Of a stretch of 19,589 nucleotides of DNA, positions 7,545 through 14,334 are shown one piece after another. Every line of letters starts with the position of its first letter. Position 1 is the stretch's first letter. The DNA is from DAINBT01 sp036732785 (lineage in GTDB: Bacteria; Planctomycetota; Phycisphaerae; Sedimentisphaerales; SM23-30). Both the position numbers and the translations under genes were made by a program. The notes beneath the pieces were generated by a model. That model was not told the DNA's origin, ran no database searches, and was given only the letters and a program-made list of their open reading frames with translations. The DNA is taken from positions 1 to 19,589 of the forward strand of contig CAZICK010000073.1 of NCBI GenBank assembly GCA_964537505.1, written 5' to 3'.

Positions 7545-8157
7545 GCTTCTCCCTGAATAAAAACAACGTACAAATATAGCCTTCTTCAAAACCCATAACT
7601 ACACATATACCACCAACAACCAACTCTAACAATAGCTCCACCAATAAAAAACTCTACCAACAAAACACGACAGTTCAATTATAGCTCAATTAAAATACCG
7701 TGCCAAGAGTTTTTCGCTTTTTTCAGTACTAATAACAAAAATCATATTATCGGATGTTATATCTGCAGGAACGGCGCACGTGTCGCTCAGGGACAACACA
7801 GCCGTTTTTTTTCTTTAAGTAATTGGCACCAAAATAGTTATACAAACCCAGGCGATTGTCTGATGTTGTTTACAATCAACAACCGTTGGCATACGCAAAA
7901 AAAACCACAAAAAACGCGAAATAAATATGACGTAAGTTCTTATCTGACAAAGACTTACAAAATACCTACTGTTGGTATCGCTTTTTCCTTTGCACGGCAC
8001 AGCCTTTGCAATCATACTTAGTTAGCGTACCGTGTATGTGTACGGAGAGAAAGAGTGTGTGTTTTACAATTACAACTATCGGGTGCGCGGATACTTTGTC
8101 AACGTCGTTGACTGCTGAGCCGCCCATTGATGTCTGTTGACAGGGAAAGGGAGAGAT
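7545..8157. other. 613-base divergent intergenic region
   Basis: No convincing gene is seen. From the left it holds the leader and promoter of the minus-strand DUF2617-like gene (7545-7706). Then comes an AT-rich stretch with two short inverted repeats: GTTGTT/AACAAC (7865-7870 and 7878-7883) and GTAAGT/ACTTAC (7932-7937 and 7953-7958). The plus-strand promoter of the PEP-CTERM gene should be here, but I found no pair of boxes good enough to call. The ribosome binding site AGGGAG sits just before the ATG at 8158. Confidence 0.6.
7678..7706 (-). promoter_or_regulatory. Near-consensus sigma70 promoter for the DUF2617-like gene
   Basis: On the minus strand TTGGCA (7706-7701) and a perfect TATAAT (7683-7678) are spaced by 17 bases. 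This is the best promoter in the window. Transcription would start near 7671, giving a leader of about 127 bases. That leader is very G/T-rich and almost free of C. Confidence 0.65.
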
Positions 8158-8808
8158 ATGAGACAACATAAATTATTTCTACTGGTTTGCTTGAGCAGCG
8201 TATTTTGCTTGAACCTGCCGGCTGAAGCTGAAGTACCCACGCTGGATCTTTGGGTTACGGGGCCGGCCCAGGCGCAACCCGGTGAGATCATCGAGGTTAC
8301 CACCCACAGAGCCAACACCGAATACGGTCTTGCGGGGTTGTCCTATGATTTGGAGTTCAGCATACCTTTGAACGAGTTAACTCGTGTATATAGTGCCTAT
8401 GGGTGGATTGCCAACGAAGCCATGCCGGCGTTTGATTACTGTGATCCGCTCGAAGGCGATCCGGCCGGCATATATGACAAAATCGAATTTAGTACTTTGG
8501 CTGATCCATTCCCTTCGGAATTTCCGCCCGGTGAGGGTATCATCGAAGTGATTACATTGACCATACCAGAGGATGCGGTGGTGGACAGTTGGGTGACCTT
8601 CGATTTGATTTTCAAGGACGCCTCTGACGCATTCGGATACAGTTGGTTGGACTTGGCGGGCGAACAAGGTATCAACGTACTACCCAGCCCGGAACCTGAG
8701 GTTGCCCCTCTTGAGTACGGCGTCAAAATTGTTCCGGAGCCGGCCACGCTCTCATTACTTGCCTTTGGCTGGGGATTGGCTCGACTACGCCGCAAACGTT
8801 GTAACTGA
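8158..8808 (+). CDS. PEP-CTERM protein with cohesin-like body
   Basis: The protein has 216 residues. Residues 1-25 are a signal peptide (hydrophobic core LFLLVCLSSVFCLNL, cleavage after AEA). The C-terminus is a textbook PEP-CTERM sorting tail: VPEP (192-195), a hydrophobic segment (197-209) and RRKR (211-214). Such tails direct export and are processed by exosortase, usually in strains that make extracellular polysaccharide. The body has PGEIIEVTT near residue 41, GLAGLSYDLEFS (58-69) and GIIEVITLTIP (127-137). A C-terminal beta-rich part ends in GINVLP. This strand pattern resembles cohesin or cohesin-like beta-sandwich modules, but that is inference. The ATG at 8158 has AGGGAGAG just upstream and gives a clean signal peptide; a TTG at 8137 is rejected. 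The gene converges with the next one. Confidence 0.85.
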   Translation: MRQHKLFLLVCLSSVFCLNLPAEAEVPTLDLWVTGPAQAQPGEIIEVTTHRANTEYGLAGLSYDLEFSIPLNELTRVYSAYGWIANEAMPAFDYCDPLEGDPAGIYDKIEFSTLADPFPSEFPPGEGIIEVITLTIPEDAVVDSWVTFDLIFKDASDAFGYSWLDLAGEQGINVLPSPEPEVAPLEYGVKIVPEPATLSLLAFGWGLARLRRKRCN

Positions 8809-8854
8809 TTTCACCGCATATTTTTGCTGGCCCGGAGCGTCGGTTACAAGTTTG
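8793..8854. repeat. Inverted repeat spanning two convergent stop codons
   Basis: CAAACGTTGTAAC (8793-8805) and GTTACAAGTTTG (8843-8854) are reverse complements except for one extra G. They enclose 37 bases and include the last codons and stops of the two convergent genes. The structure could serve as a shared 3' hairpin. It lacks a T-tract, so a terminator function is not established. Confidence 0.4.
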
Positions 8855-9755
8855 AATAATCGATAGGATCGTCGGGTGGTCTGCTTCGATTGACCTTGCC
8901 GATGCCAAGGGCGATACCGATCTGGTCGTTTCGTTCGACCAACTGCTCCAACGCGGTGTGCAGATCGGCTAATTGTTTTTCCATGCGTACAAGAAGTACC
9001 TTGTCGACATGGCCGGACAAAGCAGCCTCAACAGCCAGACGACTGGCGAGATCGAAATTACGGTTAATTCGACCGATTTGGCCGATAGTTCGTTTGACCT
9101 GCACAGCCAGTTCAGGCTGTAAACGATAAATATTGGTGGTGGTTCTGGTCAGTTCCATGGCACGGACGACCTCCGTAGTCATGCCGACAGACTCATTAAT
9201 GCTGCGCCATTGATGAATTAGATCGCAGCATTTTTCAATCGTGAGGCGAAGCTTGTCCGGATCGACCGAGGACGCAGCCCGAGAAGTCAGCACATTCGGA
9301 TCGGTCGGTTTTTCATCGTCCGATGCCATTTCGTTTTGAGTGGCCGTCTCGGCATCTGAATCTACGGAGGGCTCGGACAAGTCCACAGGCGCTAAATCGC
9401 CAATATCGGTAACAGGATAACCACTGCCACCACTGTAATATGGATAACTCAAGACCCGGAAGATCCGCTCGGTCACTTGCGGATGATAGTTCGGTTGCCA
9501 GTATCCCCCCGGCCCGGACCATCGTGGCATAGGAGGTTCGTTCGGATCGGGGTGCAGGGGAACCGCCGGTAATGGTTCGGGAACATTAGGATCGGAATTG
9601 GGATCTGTAATTTGATCCGATTCCATCTGAGGTTCTGTTACAGTATTGCCCTGTGGTTGTTTTGGCTCAGAGGGGAGTTGTTGAGACCTCGCCGGGCCAA
9701 GGGACAAGGCAAACACCAAAAACACACAGACAAGAACAGTTCTTTTAGACGACAC
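8844..9755 (-). CDS. Secreted Pro/Asp-rich protein with helical C-terminus, unknown function
   Basis: The protein has 303 residues. A Sec signal peptide is clear: KR near the N-terminus, hydrophobic VLVCVFLVFALSLG (7-20) and a likely cleavage site near ARS-QQ. Residues about 25-155 are low-complexity and rich in P, D, N, E and S (for example DPNSDPNVPEP), with a GGSGYPV patch. They look disordered and may be a linker to the envelope or to a partner. Residues about 165-290 are helical with heptad-like spacing (LRLTIEKCCDLIHQW, VKRTIGQIGRINRNF, RMEKQLADLHTALEQLVE), suggesting a coiled coil. I recognise no family. The start is GTG at 9755, with only a weak GAGAG upstream. It lies 203 bases downstream of the aspartyl-protease-like gene on the same strand and may share its transcript. 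Confidence 0.8.
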   Translation of the reverse strand: MSSKRTVLVCVFLVFALSLGPARSQQLPSEPKQPQGNTVTEPQMESDQITDPNSDPNVPEPLPAVPLHPDPNEPPMPRWSGPGGYWQPNYHPQVTERIFRVLSYPYYSGGSGYPVTDIGDLAPVDLSEPSVDSDAETATQNEMASDDEKPTDPNVLTSRAASSVDPDKLRLTIEKCCDLIHQWRSINESVGMTTEVVRAMELTRTTTNIYRLQPELAVQVKRTIGQIGRINRNFDLASRLAVEAALSGHVDKVLLVRMEKQLADLHTALEQLVERNDQIGIALGIGKVNRSRPPDDPIDYSNL

Positions 9756-9842
9756 TTCTCGTAACTCTCTGATTTAGCACTGGTTACAAACACTTCCATG
9801 CAGCCGCTCCGCCCGCGCGGTCATATCCGGCTCGGTGGACCC

Positions 9843-9882
9843 ATAGCCACGGTTATCCACTATATCGGCAGAAAGTGGCTAT
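9843..9882. repeat. 8-base inverted repeat between two secreted-protein genes
   Basis: ATAGCCAC (9843-9850) and GTGGCTAT (9875-9882) are perfect reverse complements separated by 24 bases. They sit in the 203-base gap between the two minus-strand secreted-protein genes. There is no T-run after either arm. It could be an operator or an mRNA hairpin that sets relative expression of the two genes. Confidence 0.35.
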
Positions 9883-9958
9883 TCCGGTTATTTGTTTCGT
9901 TATAAATGGGGCCACCACAAAAATCAGATATGAAAATACCCAACCCAGCATTGCCGCT

Positions 9959-11485
9959 TCAATAACCTTCCAGCCATCTTTCGACGAAGGCATCAAGGTC
10001 GCGCATATCGATGACGTTGTCGATAAAAACATCGCACAGGGGATTCCATAGGTCATCCCCAGACTCGGTCAGCCAGGCCGCGGAGAATATGCCAAAGTCC
10101 ACCAGATTGACAACGCCGGAATCGTCGAAATCCGCATAGGCAAAAGGAACCGGATCAGAAACATGGATAAAGCTGCCCAGTGTCAGCGACGGATCAAAGA
10201 CAATATTACGGTTCCAGAAAAAGTTCATTCCCAGTACCCCATCGAGCGATCCGCCTTCGGGAGATTCCAGGGCGATAACGACAAACGGAGCATTTGAAAA
10301 TTCAAGTGCCCCTCCCCAGGCATTGATCTTGACGTAATCGATGTAGTAGCCCGGCGCGTCTTCCACCGTTCCGCCGATGCCGCAGACATCCACGGTGAAA
10401 TCCGGTTCAACTGGCAGAGACAGACTAGCAGCCACGGTGGGACTTATGATCGAGCTTTGAGCACCGGTATCGACCAGAACACGTATCGTCTGCATGGGAT
10501 TGGTCGGTCCGGGTTCACCTTCCAGTGCTCCAATGTCGGCAAAAAACGCTCCACCAAACGGGATCGACAAGCCAGTCATCGACAATAATGTCGGCGTGAT
10601 GGGGGTTATTAGATCATCAAAATCACCGTAATAGCTAGCGGTTGTAACCGGAGCAGGACCGCCGAACTCCATGGCGATGGCCCTGGGATACTCCCAAACC
10701 GGCGGTTCGAACGACTCGAGCATTTGCACGTCTGAACTGACGATGGTTTCGTCATTGACGGTAACCACCTGGAGAGTGTCATTGCGGATGACGGTAGTGA
10801 AGAATGACAGCATTGGTGTTCCAACGACTGCCGTTATTACTTCTTCGGTATCGCAGGCGATTGGCGGCGCTACAACCGCGGAAACATTAGTATGGCCCAC
10901 AAGTTGATTCAGGTCAAGCTGGCCGTTGGAACCAATCGCACCAAGACCCGCCGCGAAAATACCGACAGGCTGACTGAGAACACCGTTGATTGTCCCGCCA
11001 ACGCCGCCAAGGGGAAACTCGTTGGATGTAAGGTACTGACCGGAAAGACCCAGCGTAGTCGCGCTGGAACCTGCAACCAGATCGATCACCGAGCCGCTAT
11101 CGAATAGCCCGATCACGAAGTTTTCGTTTGCCGGAGGGTTCAGGGCCGAACCAGAGTAGGTGCTCCGCAAGACATGCTCCCAGTCGAATTCCTCGTAACT
11201 GCGCCCGTTGGAGGTCGCCACGGCTACCAGTGGCGAAAAACCCGCCAGCGGCGGCTGGGGATAACCACTAAGCTCCTGGATAACCGCCGATTCGACATTT
11301 TGAAAGCTGAAAGACTCTACCGGCTCAGAGATCGACACAACCCGCAGTCCGCCCGATATCCGGATATCAACGTCACGGCTCTGCCACTCGGGCACAGCGC
11401 CTTTAGCGGAACACGCCCACACTGCCGCCACAACCAGCAACAGCACCAGAAACCTTCGAATTGATTGACGGGAATCCTTATTCAT
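9959..11485 (-). CDS. Secreted two-lobed aspartyl-protease-like protein with dockerin-type C-terminus
   Basis: The protein has 508 residues. Residues 1-30 are a signal peptide (FLVLLLVVAAVWA). Two retropepsin-like active-site motifs follow: VIGLFDSGSVIDLV (Asp129-Ser-Gly) and VLVDTGAQSSII (Asp339-Thr-Gly). The second lobe also has CGIGGTVED (368-376) and the conserved DGVLGMNFFW (415-424). The first lobe has GGVGGTINGVLSQPVGIF (160-177). This suggests a pepsin-like pair of lobes in one chain. The C-terminus (452-508) is dockerin-like: calcium loop DFDDSGVVNLVD (452-463), AAWL, then a poorer second loop DVFIDNVIDMRD (485-496) and RWLEGY. The ATG at 11485 follows AAGGAG at ideal spacing. The protein probably acts outside the cytoplasm, attached to a partner through the C-terminal module. 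Proteolytic activity is inferred. Confidence 0.85.
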   Translation of the reverse strand: MNKDSRQSIRRFLVLLLVVAAVWACSAKGAVPEWQSRDVDIRISGGLRVVSISEPVESFSFQNVESAVIQELSGYPQPPLAGFSPLVAVATSNGRSYEEFDWEHVLRSTYSGSALNPPANENFVIGLFDSGSVIDLVAGSSATTLGLSGQYLTSNEFPLGGVGGTINGVLSQPVGIFAAGLGAIGSNGQLDLNQLVGHTNVSAVVAPPIACDTEEVITAVVGTPMLSFFTTVIRNDTLQVVTVNDETIVSSDVQMLESFEPPVWEYPRAIAMEFGGPAPVTTASYYGDFDDLITPITPTLLSMTGLSIPFGGAFFADIGALEGEPGPTNPMQTIRVLVDTGAQSSIISPTVAASLSLPVEPDFTVDVCGIGGTVEDAPGYYIDYVKINAWGGALEFSNAPFVVIALESPEGGSLDGVLGMNFFWNRNIVFDPSLTLGSFIHVSDPVPFAYADFDDSGVVNLVDFGIFSAAWLTESGDDLWNPLCDVFIDNVIDMRDLDAFVERWLEGY

Positions 11486-11519
11486 CCTGCTCCTTCGCCA
11501 TTAACGATCATATACTATT

Positions 11520-11525
11520 ATTATA
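11520..11525 (-). promoter_or_regulatory. Candidate -10 box of the aspartyl-protease-like gene
   Basis: A perfect TATAAT reads on the minus strand, which would start transcription near 11513 and leave a 28-base leader to the ATG at 11485. No convincing -35 hexamer lies at 16-18 bases, so the promoter may need an activator or the match may be chance in AT-rich DNA. Confidence 0.3.
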
Positions 11526-11608
11526 GACGAAAATGTGTTGGTTTTATTACAGAAAATTATTTTTTATTAGGTTTTGGGGCGTCGTTTTTTAGCACGCGTT
11601 CCTTTTCT

Positions 11609-11629
11609 GTCATTCCTGCGAAAGCAGGT
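11609..11629. repeat. Small palindromic dispersed repeat, copy 1
   Basis: TGTCATTCCTGCGAAAGCAGG contains the hairpin CCTGC-GAAA-GCAGG (11616-11629). The same core, TGTCATTCCCGC, recurs at 17677 and 17696 in the fucosidase/epimerase gap. Such GTCATTCC palindromes occur as intergenic repeats in many bacterial genomes. Confidence 0.6.
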
Positions 11630-11931
11630 ACGCAATAAACGCCCCAGTGAAAGTAAATCCCATACTTGGCGTCCTTAAACCCCTGGGGAACCGAATGTTT
11701 TGAAAGAGACTTTCCTTTTGCCTGTCAAAAAAACGTTTTTTTCTCTTAAGTGTTTTTCGATTGACAAAAGCAATTTGAACCTTATAATGGGAGAAGATTG
11801 CATAAGTAACATAACTACTTTTCCATAAACGTGTTATGGATTGCGGCAAGTATCCCGCCCAGGAATGACTCTCAGACAGCCTTGTTGTGATCGAGCTGGA
11901 TCGACGCAGCTAACTATTGAGCAGCAAGCAC

Positions 11932-11946
11932 TTTAGGTATCCTAAA
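11932..11946 (+). promoter_or_regulatory. Palindrome just upstream of the HEAT-repeat gene
   Basis: TTTAGG (11932-11937) and CCTAAA (11941-11946) form a perfect 6-base inverted repeat around TAT, 24 bases before the ATG. It may be an operator or a small leader hairpin. It is short enough to arise by chance. Confidence 0.25.
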
Positions 11947-11969
11947 TCACATGTAGTGGAGTTGCGATT

Positions 11970-14276
11970 ATGAGCGAAAAGCAAACCAAAAGCGGAAAAA
12001 CGAGAAGCTCGTTTTTGGCAAAATATACAATGGCAGTCGGTTCGGACAGTTGGCCCACCGGCCGATCAGGAGCCTTTATATGGTGTGGACTGGTTGTGTT
12101 GTTGTTGGTGTTCGCGCCAACCTCGGCGCAAACGGAGACGCAGGAGCCCAGTAAGGAGGCACAGACCCGGGCATACTGGGGCGAACTGATGCATTACACC
12201 CTGATCGGCAAATGGGAGCCGGCTCAGGAGTACGGCAAGGCCCTTTTGGCGCTGGAGCCAGACCCGCTTGTCATGTTACAATTGGCGGAAAGTGACCAAT
12301 ACGGCCATCATTATCGCAATCTGGGTTTAATGGAGAAAAATGCACCTCAGGCCATCAAAGACGTGGCTATCGAAGTTCTAAAGCTGGTTGAAAAGGGGCG
12401 ATACATGCGCCGGACCGACTCCGAGCGTATAGCGGTAGAGATAAAAAGGCTTTCCTCGGGAACGACCCGTGCACGAATGTTAGCTCTGCAACGCCTTAAG
12501 GATTCCGGCGAATGGGCCGTGCCGATTATGATCGAGGCACTGAGAGATCCTGACCGGTCGGAAGAAATATCTCTGATAAGTTGGGCTATGCCGCAATTGG
12601 GGCAACCGGCGATCAACCCTCTGGTGGCGGTCCTTGGGCAATCCCGAGAACTGAACATCAAACTGGTTGTCCTGGATGCCCTCCAGAAAATCGGCTATGA
12701 ACACGCTCTGCCCTACATTCAACGGGTAATCGAAGACCCTCAATCTTCGCTGGAACTAAAAAACGCCGCTATCAGCGCATATCGGGCCATCGACCGTCAG
12801 AACAACAGTGTATTAGTTATTCCCGCAGCCATGCTGTTCGAACAGTTGGCAGAGTCTTACTATAACCATTTACCCTCTTTGGCGGTTCCGGCCAATCAGG
12901 AACAAGCCAGCCTCTGGTTCTGGAATGATCAAAACGGGTTGTTTGTCGAACAGGTGCCACGCGGTGTGTTCGACGAATTGATGACGATGCGATGTTGCGA
13001 ATTGTCAGTCGGTTTGGATTATACGAGGACCGATGCGATTTCGCTGTGGCTTTCAGCGTTTTTCCGGTTGGAAGCCGAAGGTTACGTTCAGCCGGGCTAC
13101 TTTGGGCCGCTTCATCCCGATGCCGCCACTTACGCCCTGACCATGGGACCAGAATACCTCCATCGCGTGCTCGCACGGGCACTGACGGACCACAATCGCC
13201 CAGTAGCCCTGGCCGCAATTCACACGCTGCAACGCAATTCCGGCCAACAGTCGCTGCTGTATGAACTGGACGCCAGTCAGCCCCTGATAAAAGCAATGAG
13301 TTTCCCGGACCGCGAAATTCGATTCAGTGCGGCACTGGCTGTCGGCGGCGTACTGCCTCATAAAAATTTCGATCATAGTGAAATGGTTGTGCCGATCCTG
13401 GCCGAGGCCCTCAGACAAAAAGGACAATTCTGTGCTCTCGCGGTTATCGTCAATCAGGATCAACGTAACAATATGGTTGCTTCCTTACGGGATTCAGAGG
13501 CTTTTGCCGATGTTATCGCCGACGAACGGTTTCCCACAGCATTCGAACGGGCCGAAAGAGCACCAAGCCTCGATATGGTAGTGCTCTCCTGTGATATTGA
13601 GCATCCGAATCTGGAAGAAGTGTTAAAAATAATGCAGAAGGACCATCGTTTGGCTTTTTGCCCAACCTTGATTCTTTCCGATCCGTCCTCTCTGACATCT
13701 CTTAGCAAACTCCAGGAGAAATACCCATTTGTAGCGGTGATGCTGGAAAATTCACCAGCCGGTACCGCCAGACAATTGGCTTCTCAGATAATGGAACGCA
13801 ACAACGCTAAATTCTTTGAATCCGATTTGGCCGATAAATATGCCACTGCCTCCGCCGAAGTCCTCTATCGGTTGGCCCTGACGGAAAACACTGTTTTGCC
13901 ACTTAAAGCCGCTGAACCACCGCTGATCGAGGCGCTTTATGAACAGCGACCCCAGATTCAGCACAATGCGGTTGAAACTCTCGCAAGGATCGATTCCGCC
14001 GAGGCCCAAAGAGCTATCGCAAAACTGGCGCTCGACGAAACTGTCGAAATGCCGATCCGTCTGTCGGCGTTTGAAAACCTGACCGTCTCCGCCAAGAAGC
14101 ACGGCCATCTGCTGCTGTCGGAACAGATTGATGCCATTTACAATCGAATCATCAGCTCACTGGACGTTGACAGTGAACTGCGAACTCGGGCGGCTCAGGC
14201 TTATGGCTCACTGAATCTGCCAAGTCCCAGGATAAGTCAATTGATTCTCAGCCAGGGCAAGGCCGATTCGCGGTAA
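11970..14276 (+). CDS. Exported HEAT-repeat protein with a probable degenerate receiver-like domain
   Basis: The protein has 768 residues. An N-terminal tail of about 34 residues precedes a hydrophobic helix (35-50, FIWCGLVVLLLVFAP) ending in TSAQT. This is either a long signal peptide or a membrane anchor, placing the rest in the periplasm. Helical HEAT/PBS-lyase-like repeats cover about 150-275 (EWAVPIMIEALRDPD, PAINPLVAVLGQS, HALPYIQRVIEDP) and 435-485, and return at 645-760. Between them, residues 486-608 read like a response-regulator receiver fold: CALAVIVNQDQRNN, then FPTAFERAERAPSLDMVVLSCDIE, CPTLILSD and FVAVMLENSPAGTARQL. The acidic pair and the terminal lysine of a working receiver are not conserved. 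The ATG at 11970 has TGGAG 8 bases upstream. Function is unknown; a scaffold role is inferred. Confidence 0.85.
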   Translation: MSEKQTKSGKTRSSFLAKYTMAVGSDSWPTGRSGAFIWCGLVVLLLVFAPTSAQTETQEPSKEAQTRAYWGELMHYTLIGKWEPAQEYGKALLALEPDPLVMLQLAESDQYGHHYRNLGLMEKNAPQAIKDVAIEVLKLVEKGRYMRRTDSERIAVEIKRLSSGTTRARMLALQRLKDSGEWAVPIMIEALRDPDRSEEISLISWAMPQLGQPAINPLVAVLGQSRELNIKLVVLDALQKIGYEHALPYIQRVIEDPQSSLELKNAAISAYRAIDRQNNSVLVIPAAMLFEQLAESYYNHLPSLAVPANQEQASLWFWNDQNGLFVEQVPRGVFDELMTMRCCELSVGLDYTRTDAISLWLSAFFRLEAEGYVQPGYFGPLHPDAATYALTMGPEYLHRVLARALTDHNRPVALAAIHTLQRNSGQQSLLYELDASQPLIKAMSFPDREIRFSAALAVGGVLPHKNFDHSEMVVPILAEALRQKGQFCALAVIVNQDQRNNMVASLRDSEAFADVIADERFPTAFERAERAPSLDMVVLSCDIEHPNLEEVLKIMQKDHRLAFCPTLILSDPSSLTSLSKLQEKYPFVAVMLENSPAGTARQLASQIMERNNAKFFESDLADKYATASAEVLYRLALTENTVLPLKAAEPPLIEALYEQRPQIQHNAVETLARIDSAEAQRAIAKLALDETVEMPIRLSAFENLTVSAKKHGHLLLSEQIDAIYNRIISSLDVDSELRTRAAQAYGSLNLPSPRISQLILSQGKADSR

Positions 14277-14285
14277 TATCTCCTC

Positions 14286-14307
14286 AAAAACCTTGATCCG
14301 CAGATCA
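14286..14307 (-). terminator. Weak hairpin after the DUF3863-like gene
   Basis: On the minus strand TGATC-TGCG-GATCA (14307-14294) is followed by AGG and then five T (14290-14286). It sits 28 bases after the stop at 14335. The 5-base AT-rich stem makes it a weak intrinsic terminator at best. Confidence 0.25.
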
Positions 14308-14334
14308 CTCAATCAAACCAACCGGGCTTGGGCA

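Larger units (their letters stand above)
11486..11969. other. 484-base divergent intergenic region with a dispersed-repeat copy
   Basis: The left edge holds the promoter side of the aspartyl-protease-like gene. Around 11609-11690 is a small palindromic repeat of a type also seen near 17.7 kb. The right edge carries a 6-base palindrome and the ribosome binding site of the HEAT-repeat gene. A minus-strand open frame at 11610-11849 runs through the repeat and has no protein-like features, so I do not call it a gene. Confidence 0.6.

Noticed and set aside
11610..11849. 79-codon minus-strand frame in the gap before the HEAT-repeat gene
   Set aside because: It runs through a dispersed palindromic repeat, has biased composition and no ribosome binding site.
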